Of a stretch of DNA of 64,000 nt, positions 32,749-39,970 are shown one piece after another; the first letter of the stretch is position 1, and every line of letters starts with the position of its first letter. The notes beneath the pieces were generated by a model. The model was not told the origin of the DNA. It worked only from the letters and a program-made list of their open reading frames with translations, and ran no database searches. The position numbers and the translations under genes are program-made. The stretch comes from Mesoterricola sediminis (GTDB lineage: Bacteria; Acidobacteriota; Holophagae; Holophagales; Holophagaceae), in contig NZ_AP027081.1 of the NCBI RefSeq assembly GCF_030295425.1, positions 3,021,001 through 3,085,000 of the forward strand, in the 5' to 3' direction.

Positions 32749-34184
32749 GATTGTTCTCCTGTCCCGGCGGCAGTGGATGAGGACATTTCCTTCCCGGCCG
32801 TGGCATAGGTGATGGGCAGCTTCAGGGCGGCGATGGCCGCCAGGGCCGCGACAGGCAACAGGCTGAACAGAGCCAGGGCATAACCCTGGGTTCCGGGGGC
32901 GGACGACCCCATGCTCAGGGCCCATGGCGTACTGGAGTTCATCAGGTTGGTGAGGGCCGCAAACAGGTTGACTCCGATGACGCCTCCCAGGGACCGGGCC
33001 AGTTGGATCGTCCCGGTCGTGGTCCCCAGCCTCCCCGGGGCCGAATGGTTCTGCGCTGCGAGGAGAGTGGTATTGGCGACTCCGCCCATTCCCAGGCCCA
33101 GCAGGAACTCGGCGCCCATCAGCCCAAGCCACCATTCCATGAGGGCGCTGAGCCCGAGGAGGGCGCAGGCGGTGGCCATGAGGACGGCTGCTGCCAGAGC
33201 CACCTTGCGGTACCCCAGCTTGGCCAGGACTCGCCCACAGGCCAACGACCCGAGGACCCAGCCCAGGGAACCCGCCAGGACAATCATGCTGGCTGCGGCG
33301 ACCGGCTTGTGCAGGTCGGTTTGGAGGAAAATGGGAAGGAAAGTGATGGTGGCATAGAGGATGAACGCCGCGGCCGCCGTGGCCCCGATCGCCGCCATCC
33401 CAGGCCCAGAGATGAGGGCCGTCCTTTCAGGAGCCTTCGAAAGGCATCGGACCGCAAGGACACCTGCAATGCCAGCGGCGGCCAGGATGCAGATGGTCCG
33501 CCATGGGGCGGCCAGACCCGTGGATGCCGGGGTCATGGCCAGGAGCCCTGCGGTCACACCCAGGGAAATCAGTACAAGCCCGACCGGATCCAGGGCTGGT
33601 GTGCCCGCCGGCTGATCAAGGGTGGGGAGCCGGGTCAGGAGCAGATACAGGAGTACTCCGAGGATGGGCAGGTTCAGGAGGAAGACCCACCGCCATCCGG
33701 CCATGAATTCGACGGCCATTCCCAGCAGAGGGCCCAGGATGGCCGCGATGCCCCAGATGCCGCTGATCATCCCCTGCCGTTTCGGCCGGTCGTTGGGGCC
33801 GCTGGCCTGCGCGACGAAGGTATAGACAAGGATGACGATGCCACCGGCGCCGAGGCCTTGGAGGATCCGGGCGGCGATGGCCATGGAGACGCTGGGCGCC
33901 AAGGCCACCCAGCCAGAGCCCATCGCAAAGAGAATGCAGGCCAAGGCGAATGCCGTACGAACTCCGACGGCGTCCGACAGGCTCCCGAACAGGGGCGCTG
34001 CCAAGGTCTGGGCCAGGATGAATCCGGAAACCAGCCACGGGGCAGTCCCTGATCCCCCCAGATCCCTCATCATGGCAGGGAGGAGGGTGCTCACCACGGT
34101 GCTATCCATGGCGGCCAGGAGCAGGGCGGCCAGGCTCACGCCCATGACAATACCGGCAGAGGAGGCGGATGCGTTCAGTGCCAC
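32745..34184 (-). CDS. MFS transporter, DHA2-type (14-TM) exporter
   Basis: 479 aa with about 14 membrane helices. Family signs: motif near helix 1 'LLAAMDSTVVSTLLPAMMRD' (D-S/T-T-V-V/I-x-x-A-L-P in DHA2), the loop 2-3 motif 'GSLSDAVGVRTAFALACILF', and motif C-like 'GIAAILGPLLGMAVEFMAGW' (GxLaGPxxGG) characteristic of antiporters. Proton-driven exporter of drugs or natural products; here the likely exporter or self-resistance function of the cluster. Overlaps tauD by four bases and the diiron oxygenase by ten, so all three are one transcript. Confidence 0.9.
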   Translation of the reverse strand: MALNASASSAGIVMGVSLAALLLAAMDSTVVSTLLPAMMRDLGGSGTAPWLVSGFILAQTLAAPLFGSLSDAVGVRTAFALACILFAMGSGWVALAPSVSMAIAARILQGLGAGGIVILVYTFVAQASGPNDRPKRQGMISGIWGIAAILGPLLGMAVEFMAGWRWVFLLNLPILGVLLYLLLTRLPTLDQPAGTPALDPVGLVLISLGVTAGLLAMTPASTGLAAPWRTICILAAAGIAGVLAVRCLSKAPERTALISGPGMAAIGATAAAAFILYATITFLPIFLQTDLHKPVAAASMIVLAGSLGWVLGSLACGRVLAKLGYRKVALAAAVLMATACALLGLSALMEWWLGLMGAEFLLGLGMGGVANTTLLAAQNHSAPGRLGTTTGTIQLARSLGGVIGVNLFAALTNLMNSSTPWALSMGSSAPGTQGYALALFSLLPVAALAAIAALKLPITYATAGKEMSSSTAAGTGEQS

Positions 34185-35092
34185 GTTGAGCCTCCTCCCG
34201 GGTGGATGGACGCCCTCCCGGTGAAGTCCATCACCAAGGCCCGGTCCTGGCTGGACAGGGCCTGGTCCGCCAATCGGAAGGTTCGGCCCGCCAGGGTTTC
34301 CCTTAGGAGCTTCTGGGAGAAGTGGCGCTGGATCCGGGCCGCGGTATTCCCCTCCACAAATTCGCAGGGCAGGATCTGACGCATCCGGGCCTCATAGCGC
34401 TCCGCGAGGGCGTGGTTGGCCGCCTCCATGTTCCTGCATAGGCGTCGGGCGTCCGCCCATTCCCCATCGTCCAGGGATGGCGCGAGCTGGCCCAGGACAT
34501 AATGGTCGAACTGGATGTGGCGGGCCTCATCCAGCCCGTGAGCCACCAGCATGCGGGTGGCGAAGTGGCGCTGGGTCGGGTCGAACAGTCGGACCCGATG
34601 CTCGAAGAGGGTGATCACCGTCTCCCCCGGATAGGCGGAGGCGAGCAGCGCAACGAGCTTGGCTCCCGGGGATTCCGGGCCCAGGAAAAGGCCAAGGCGG
34701 TGTTCAAGCGATTCCCCCGAGAGATCGAGGGGTTGTCCGATGAGGAGTTCCACGTAGCGGTAGAACATGTTGGCGTGCTGGTATTCCTCCGCTGCGAAGC
34801 GGAGCATCGCGTTCATCATCGGGACCCCGCCCAGCAGCCCGGAGTCCGATGCAAAGCCGCTGATGAGGCCGAGGCAGATCGAAACATGGCGCTCGATGTC
34901 AGCCAGCTGGGCAAGTTCCTTGCCCCAATATGCGCGGGATTCGTTCATGCGAATCGTCGGGAACCCGCACACGCGACTGCAGAACGCATGCTCGGCAGGG
35001 TCCAGTTTGGAAGGCCATGGCAGGGCATCCGGGTGGAAGGTCCGCAAGTCCGGGCGCTGGTTGATGTCTGTGATGGTCTGGATGGAGTCCAT
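34175..35092 (-). CDS. AurF-type diiron oxygenase
   Basis: 305 aa from the ATG at 35092 (AGGGAG nine bases upstream). Ferritin-like helical protein. Spacing of metal ligands fits the p-aminobenzoate N-oxygenase AurF family: Glu67, Glu103-x-x-His106 ('AAEEYQHANMFYRYVE'), Glu164 ('VITLFEHRV'), and His185-x3-Glu189-x2-His192 ('VAHGLDEARHIQFDHY'), i.e. seven ligands including the third histidine that marks AurF/CmlI rather than plain ferritin-like enzymes. Such enzymes oxidise amines to nitro or hydroxylamine groups, or hydroxylate carbon. Predicted key oxidative step of the cluster. The substrate is not known. Confidence 0.8.
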   Translation of the reverse strand: MDSIQTITDINQRPDLRTFHPDALPWPSKLDPAEHAFCSRVCGFPTIRMNESRAYWGKELAQLADIERHVSICLGLISGFASDSGLLGGVPMMNAMLRFAAEEYQHANMFYRYVELLIGQPLDLSGESLEHRLGLFLGPESPGAKLVALLASAYPGETVITLFEHRVRLFDPTQRHFATRMLVAHGLDEARHIQFDHYVLGQLAPSLDDGEWADARRLCRNMEAANHALAERYEARMRQILPCEFVEGNTAARIQRHFSQKLLRETLAGRTFRLADQALSSQDRALVMDFTGRASIHPGGGSTWH

Positions 35093-35096
35093 GGCA

Positions 35097-35447
35097 TCAC
35101 GCTCCCTGACCTGAATGGGCTGCCGCCGTGGTTTCGAAGGCTTGGTAGCCATCCTCGATCCCCAGGAGGATCCCCTTCACGGACAGCCACTCCTTGGTAT
35201 AGAGTTCGGTGTCCCTCAGTTCCTCGATCAGGAAGTAGTAGTCCTTCGGATCTCCGAATTCAAACAGGGCGAAGTCGGAGACATCGGCAGAGAACGCCTC
35301 GGCGTCGAAGAATCGCACGCTCACTTTCCCGGCGAACCTCGCGAGAATGGGCGCGAGGATCTCCTCGTTGAATCGGTTCCGGTCCTTCCGGGGCATCGCG
35401 AGCCAGTCGCTGGAATACTTGATGCTCATCATTGCTGCGTAGTTCAT
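35097..35447 (-). CDS. Darcynin-like small protein
   Basis: 116 aa from the ATG at 35447 (GAAGGA nine bases upstream); a TTG three codons earlier is possible. Pattern matches darcynin-family proteins: 'MSIKYSSDWLAMPRKDRNRF', 'ILARFAGKVSVRFFDAEAFS', 'SDFALFEFGDPKDYYFLIEE' and 'ILLGIEDGYQAFE'. The family is a ferredoxin-like alpha/beta fold of unknown role, found beside secondary-metabolism genes in some bacteria. Sits four bases before the diiron oxygenase and 13 after the ligase, so it is within the operon. Could be a dimeric binding protein or small enzyme of the pathway. Confidence 0.65.
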   Translation of the reverse strand: MNYAAMMSIKYSSDWLAMPRKDRNRFNEEILAPILARFAGKVSVRFFDAEAFSADVSDFALFEFGDPKDYYFLIEELRDTELYTKEWLSVKGILLGIEDGYQAFETTAAAHSGQGA

Positions 35448-35460
35448 GGATCTCAATCCT

Positions 35461-37026
35461 TCAAAGGTGTGGATGAATGGAGCGGCTCAGCTCGGCGATC
35501 GTCTGTGAAAAGGCCGCGCCCAGCTGGTCGCGGCGAGGGCGGCCCGTGATGGTGAAGAAGGGCTGGAGGTCCCTGGAGCCAGGGGGCCGTGTGGTGAAGT
35601 TCCGGATGCGCGCGTAGTCCGGCAATCGAGCATTGGCCCTGGCGACGGCCCGGAGCACGGCCTCGGGGCTGGCCCGGGCCCCGGGGACGATCATGGCGAC
35701 GGGATGGGCCTGTCCTTCCCCGAACACCACTGCAGCCTGGATCTCCGGCATTCCCGCCAGGATCCCTTCGATCCATTCCGCAGAGACATTTCGGCCGGCG
35801 CTGTTGATGAAGACGTTCTTCCTCCGGCCCCGGATGTGGATGAACCCATCCTCGTCGATCGAGGCCAGGTCGCCGGTTTCCAGGAATCCGTCGGGCCTCA
35901 CGGCACAGGCGCCGGGATCGGCGCCCAGGTAGCCCGAAAAGGGGGTGGAAGTGCGCACGAGGAGTTCGCCTTCCCCGGAAAGGGCGACCTCGCAGTCCGG
36001 GAGGGGACGTCCAACGGACCCGAGCTTGGCGCTGCCGGGCAGGTTCCAGGAGACGGCGGAGGCCGTTTCACTGAGGCCGTAGCCTTCGAAAATGTCCAGC
36101 CCCAGGCCGGCCAGGGTCTCAAGGGTGGTGCGGGCGATGGGGGCGCCGCCGCAGGCGATGAGCGGCGGGAACGGAGTGCCGAAAAGATCGAGCCTGAGCG
36201 GCAGGTTTGCGAGGCATCCTTCGAGGGCATGGTCCTTCATGGCTTCCACCACGGCGGGGGGCACGACCATGAATGTCGGCTGCGCTTTCCGAAGGAAGGG
36301 AATGAAATGCCCAGCCGGGTGGCCACCACCCGTGAGGGGTTTCTCCCCGGTCGGAAGCAGGATCAGGGTCCCTCCTGCGGAGAGGGTCAGGTAGATTCCG
36401 CAGATCTGCTCCAGGAGCAGGCTCAGGGGCACGAGGCTGAGATACCGCCGGAGCCGGCTCTCACCGATCAGGGTGGACAGCGTGTCAACCTTCGCCTCGA
36501 TAGCCTTGAAGGAGAGCAGGACACCCTTGGGCTCAGAAGTCGTACCCGAGGTGTGGATGGCCTTGGCGATGGCAGGGTCGCGGGGAGGCCGGGCGGGATC
36601 CGAAGCCATGGACAAGCTCTCGCCCGGTTTGCAATGCAGGTTCTCCAGCCGCACGACGATTCTTCGCTGCCGAGGGACGCAGGCCATCTGGGGGGCATCC
36701 CGTTCAGCGGGTGTGACCAGACACACATCCACGTCCTTCAGCAGAGAACTGGCCTGCTCGGGTGTGAACTCCAGCGGGACGGGGATCTCACAATGCCCGG
36801 CCAGCAGCAGGGCCAGGTCAGCGCACACCCACTCCGGCCCGTTGGGCATGAAAAGGCCCACGCGCAGCCGGGGCTTTGCTTTGGACGCGGTTTCCCGGAT
36901 CAGCAGGCCCTGAAGGGCCGCGACAGCGCAGCCGAGTTGACGATAGGACAAGGCTTCAGGCGATCCCAGCCTCTGGACGGCCGGAGCATCGCTGGTGAGG
37001 AGGCGATGAAGGAGGCGCTGACGCAT
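35461..37026 (-). CDS. AMP-dependent synthetase/ligase (ANL family)
   Basis: 521 aa. ANL motifs: phosphate loop 'HTSGTTSEPKGVLLS' (158-172), 'YGLSETASAVSW', 'ETGDLASIDEDGFIHIRGRR' with hinge Asp, and 'NVFINSAGRNVS'. It activates a carboxylate as acyl-AMP; a thiol or amine acceptor is not evident because no carrier-protein gene is nearby. At the catalytic-lysine position near the C-terminus (family 'L-T-x-T-x-K-x-x-R') the sequence reads FFTITGRPRR, with Arg496 instead of Lys; this could abolish or change adenylation. One base separates it from the downstream stop/start region. Second gene of the cluster. Confidence 0.85.
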   Translation of the reverse strand: MRQRLLHRLLTSDAPAVQRLGSPEALSYRQLGCAVAALQGLLIRETASKAKPRLRVGLFMPNGPEWVCADLALLLAGHCEIPVPLEFTPEQASSLLKDVDVCLVTPAERDAPQMACVPRQRRIVVRLENLHCKPGESLSMASDPARPPRDPAIAKAIHTSGTTSEPKGVLLSFKAIEAKVDTLSTLIGESRLRRYLSLVPLSLLLEQICGIYLTLSAGGTLILLPTGEKPLTGGGHPAGHFIPFLRKAQPTFMVVPPAVVEAMKDHALEGCLANLPLRLDLFGTPFPPLIACGGAPIARTTLETLAGLGLDIFEGYGLSETASAVSWNLPGSAKLGSVGRPLPDCEVALSGEGELLVRTSTPFSGYLGADPGACAVRPDGFLETGDLASIDEDGFIHIRGRRKNVFINSAGRNVSAEWIEGILAGMPEIQAAVVFGEGQAHPVAMIVPGARASPEAVLRAVARANARLPDYARIRNFTTRPPGSRDLQPFFTITGRPRRDQLGAAFSQTIAELSRSIHPHL

Positions 37027-37027
37027 T

Positions 37028-37661
37028 TCAGCCCGCCTTCCTTTCCCGGATCCGCATCAGCATGTCTCCGACCTGGTACTTGGCCATTCGCCTGGTGGCC
37101 ACCTCCTGGCAGGAAGCGAGGAAGTCGATCACGCCCGTGATGGGGTCATTCTCGTAATAGTCCCCCCAGACGGATTGGTCGGCTTGGGGCAGGGCGGCCC
37201 GGTCCGCCGCGGCGATGGGAAGGAATTCCATGCCCGCCTTGCTGAGAAGATGGCGTACCTGCCGCGTGGCGGTCACAAGCCCGAAACGGTACCCGAGCCC
37301 GAGGACGAACCAGGGCGTATGGCTCACCAGGTCCTTGCCGGCGCCGTTCCGGGTCGCCGCCAGCCCCCCGACCTCAAGGATCTGGTTCCGGTCCACGGGG
37401 CCCCCCAGGGCCCGGCTGAAGGCGGATTCCGCCGGCTCGTGGAAGTAATGCTCCGAGAAAAAAGGGCCGCTCATCGCCAGCCGACAAGGTGACGCAGGCC
37501 AGCAGTTCCTGATCTCCCTCTCCTGACTCGGAAAGGGTCAGAACCAGGGTTGGCCTGGGGGAGATTTCGGAATGAAAGGCCTTGGCATAGGTGGACCGGA
37601 TCAGGCCCAATGCCTTGGCAAACCCGGGGTCACCCGGATTGACGAGCTGGAAGATTCGCAA
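37028..37661 (-). pseudogene. Thermostable-hemolysin-family protein, frameshifted
   Basis: Two overlapping frames together make one protein of the thermostable hemolysin family (GNAT-like fold). The N-terminal part starts at TTG 37661 (GGAGG six bases upstream): 'FAKALGLIRSTYAKAFHSEI' ... 'LACVTLSAGDERPFF'. The C-terminal part, in another frame, continues 'SEHYFHEPAESAFSRALGGP', 'ILEVGGLAATRNG', 'VWGDYYENDPITGVIDFLAS'. The break is at a T6 run (A6 at 37458-37463 on the plus strand): removing one T joins the frames. So it is a recent pseudogene, a site of transcriptional slippage or ribosomal frameshifting, or a sequencing error. First gene of the cluster. Confidence 0.75.
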
Positions 37662-37956
37662 TTGTGGCCTCCGACCAAGCAGCGATTGATTGATGATCGC
37701 TCACTTGTATTTAATGGTTTAAAAAATCATTAAATTTTGAAATGCAGGCGAGACCCAACGATCTGATAGCATCTATGGCCCAACCATGGGCCTCAATGTG
37801 AGTGTTTCTCGGAGAAATGGCAACAAAAAAATGACCATAAAATAGCGGGGCATGAGTCACAAAATATATATAAAAATATAGTAACTATCTTATGCATATT
37901 ATTAATATTGTGGTGGTTTCTGATTATGAATGCATGTCGGATAACGTGGTGTTTAT
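37662..37956. promoter_or_regulatory. AT-rich divergent control region of the island
   Basis: About 295 bp, the most AT-rich DNA in the window, between the hemolysin-led operon (minus) and the M56/BlaI-like operon (plus). Contains an 8-bp inverted repeat (37709-37735), a GGCCC-N6-GGGCC hairpin (37777-37792) and long A/T runs (ATATATATAAAAATATAG near 37866). Exact -35/-10 boxes cannot be fixed by eye because many AT hexamers compete. Confidence 0.7.
37709..37735. promoter_or_regulatory. Inverted repeat ATTTAATG-N11-CATTAAAT (candidate operator)
   Basis: ATTTAATG at 37709-37716 and CATTAAAT at 37728-37735 are exact reverse complements, 19 bp centre to centre (nearly two helix turns), as expected for a dimeric winged-helix repressor. 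It is 50-80 bp upstream of the hemolysin-like start. The BlaI-like protein encoded at 39524 is the natural candidate to bind it. Confidence 0.45.
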
Positions 37957-39522
37957 ATGATTTGGAAATTATGCGAATACATGTCCCTTCACCTGGTTCT
38001 CTGGTATCTGGTTTTCTGGTTCTACGGGTGGTGGGTGCGAAGGCCGGGCGGCTTCAATCGAAAGTCGGCGCCTGGGCTGGTCATGGGCTATGCGTTCGTA
38101 GCCACCCAGTTCCTCCCCTTCGCTGTTCCGTGCCGACAGGATGCGGGCTACCTGAGGCACAGGGATTCCCAGTACATCCTGGGGATGGCCGTTCTCTCCA
38201 TTGCGGGCGCTCTGGCCGTCGCGGGGCTCATCCGGGTCGGATCCCAGGTGAAGGCGCAGAAGGACCTGGGGCGCTGTGCGAGTGAAACGGATCTCCACGC
38301 CTCCCGGGAATCGGCGCGGCGGTTCAAGGAGGCCCGGGCGGGCCTTCGGCAACTGCAGGGAGGTCTGGACGCCAGGCTGGGATTGCGGGTTCCGCTGCTC
38401 CTGACGGAGAACCTGCCGCAGCCGGTGCTTGTAGGGTTGAATCCGAACCGCATCTACGTGCCGGTGGAACTTGCGGCCCAGCCTGAGGATAGGGTCCTGC
38501 CAATGCTGGAGGCCCTGGCCGGAATGGTCCGGTCGCGGCGTTACCTCGCGTTCATGCTCCTGTGGTGGCTCTCCCAGGCCAACCTGTTGCTCTTGCCGAT
38601 CGTGGGTCCCATTCGCCGGTCCATCGAACGGGAATTGGCCGAACGGTACGGACAGTCAGGTGATCAGACATATGTAGCTCAAACCTCAATCATGTCAGGT
38701 CATGCTTATTTTCAAATGGGTATCGGGTTCAATTTTCAATACATAAAAAAGTCCCAAAAAATGGACATAGATGCTAATAAGTTGCCATATTGGATTCTGT
38801 CAGTGATAATCCCCCTGGCCATCCTGTCCTGGGTCGCCTCCAGGGCCGGTGGGGTGGACTCGACAGAGCTTTTGAGATTCCTTATGAAGAAGCAGATCAT
38901 CGGTTTTTCTCCCCATGGATTCGACCCCTCCGTCAAGTTCAAGGCGATTCCAGGCGAGGGCGGCCTTCTCCCCGATGGCCTGCTTGTCGATACCACCGAT
39001 GCAAGCGCGCATTCGGGCTGCGCGACGATCCGGGTTCCCCTGGGCCTGTTTGAACATGAGAAGCTGATCCCTTTCGGGGCGAAGGCCATCCAGATATCCC
39101 TGGAATGGAACGTCCTGGAAAAGACGCCATCCGCGACCGAACTTCCTGCCGTGAAAGTGGCCGCCTCCGAGCAGGGAACCATCGACGTGGACGGCCAGCA
39201 GAGGCTGCACACCTTCTACACCCGCAACGTCTTTCTCGGCGAAGAGGGGAGTCGAGGTGTCCTGGAACTGCCCATGCGGATCGATACGGACGTGCGCACG
39301 ATAAAGGACTCCAGGAACGTGGTCTACGGCCCCCTCCTGTTCATTCCCGATGGCTGGAAGATCGAGTTCCGGAACTATCGGGTGGCCCGCGTGGAATCGT
39401 CCGCCGTCCCGCCCATCCCGGAAGGGGAGGTGGAGCGTTTCATCGCCTGGTACCTCCGCAACGGCTTCAAGCCTGCCTTGATCGACCTGAAGTGGGAGTC
39501 GGCGCCGACGGATGGGATCTGA
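37957..39522 (+). CDS. Membrane protein with protease-dead M56 (BlaR1/MecR1)-like region
   Basis: 521 aa from the ATG at 37957; the ATG at 37981 (MSLHLVLWYLVFWFYGW) aligns better with the start of its neighbour at 39967. N-terminal helices at about 10-28, 40-55 and 73-92, a cytoplasmic-type stretch with the M56 lead-in 'PQPVLVGLNPNRIYVPVELA' (about 155-172), then two helices (about 197-215 and 272-290) and an external C-terminal domain of about 230 residues. Where M56 enzymes have HExxH the sequence reads EALAG (about 185-189), so it cannot bind zinc that way. Two bases before the regulator gene. Possible role: sensor without protease activity, partner of the active M56 protein. Codon use is less GC-rich than the genome average. 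Confidence 0.7.
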   Translation: MIWKLCEYMSLHLVLWYLVFWFYGWWVRRPGGFNRKSAPGLVMGYAFVATQFLPFAVPCRQDAGYLRHRDSQYILGMAVLSIAGALAVAGLIRVGSQVKAQKDLGRCASETDLHASRESARRFKEARAGLRQLQGGLDARLGLRVPLLLTENLPQPVLVGLNPNRIYVPVELAAQPEDRVLPMLEALAGMVRSRRYLAFMLLWWLSQANLLLLPIVGPIRRSIERELAERYGQSGDQTYVAQTSIMSGHAYFQMGIGFNFQYIKKSQKMDIDANKLPYWILSVIIPLAILSWVASRAGGVDSTELLRFLMKKQIIGFSPHGFDPSVKFKAIPGEGGLLPDGLLVDTTDASAHSGCATIRVPLGLFEHEKLIPFGAKAIQISLEWNVLEKTPSATELPAVKVAASEQGTIDVDGQQRLHTFYTRNVFLGEEGSRGVLELPMRIDTDVRTIKDSRNVVYGPLLFIPDGWKIEFRNYRVARVESSAVPPIPEGEVERFIAWYLRNGFKPALIDLKWESAPTDGI

Positions 39523-39523
39523 A

Positions 39524-39970
39524 ATGCCACATGCCCGATTGGCCCGCAGTAACCGCCTTCCGGACAGCCTGCCGGTTGTCATCCGGTTGTTGGAACTCCA
39601 TGAACAGGGCATCACCATCGCCGAAATGCAGCGGGAGATCGAACGGATGCAACTCTGGGACCTCGAGGCGCATCCGGCCCCACGGGCCCTTTACCATCGC
39701 ATCTACAGCGTCCTTGCCTTCCTTAAGGAAAAGGGCCTGGTGCACCAGCGCGACGCCGCCGGGCGGGAGACCCTCTGGGTGCTGGATGGCGCGGCGTTCG
39801 CAAAGCAGCGGCGCAAGGAGCTGTTCGAGGTCCTGCAGCCCTTCGTGGACGGATGCCTGATGATTTCCGATCCAAGGCAGCTGGTCGGCCAGCTCCAGGG
39901 CCTTGTGGAGGATGGGACGATCGACGAGATGCTCGCCGAGCGGCGGGCCCGGAAGAGGCAACTCCCGTGA
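39524..39970 (+). CDS. BlaI/MecI-like winged-helix regulator
   Basis: 148 aa from the ATG at 39524. An N-terminal winged-helix segment is visible: 'LPVVIRLLELHEQGITIAEM', a recognition-like helix 'RALYHRIYSVLAFLKEKGLV' followed by wing 'HQRDAAGRETLWVLDG', then a C-terminal helical tail (about 100-148) for dimerisation. Placement between two BlaR1/MecR1-like genes is what suggests BlaI type; sequence identity to BlaI itself could not be judged. Its stop overlaps the GTG of the next gene (GTGA). Likely represses the cassette and possibly the divergent cluster until cleaved by the M56 protease. Confidence 0.65.
   Translation: MPHARLARSNRLPDSLPVVIRLLELHEQGITIAEMQREIERMQLWDLEAHPAPRALYHRIYSVLAFLKEKGLVHQRDAAGRETLWVLDGAAFAKQRRKELFEVLQPFVDGCLMISDPRQLVGQLQGLVEDGTIDEMLAERRARKRQLP

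Noticed and set aside
31858..37661. Cluster read as a standard NRPS or PKS.
   Set aside because: There is no carrier protein, condensation, ketosynthase or thioesterase domain; only a free-standing ligase.
37777..37792. GGCCC-N6-GGGCC hairpin as a rho-independent terminator.
   Set aside because: Only five base pairs, no T tract, and it lies in a divergent promoter region where no transcript should end.
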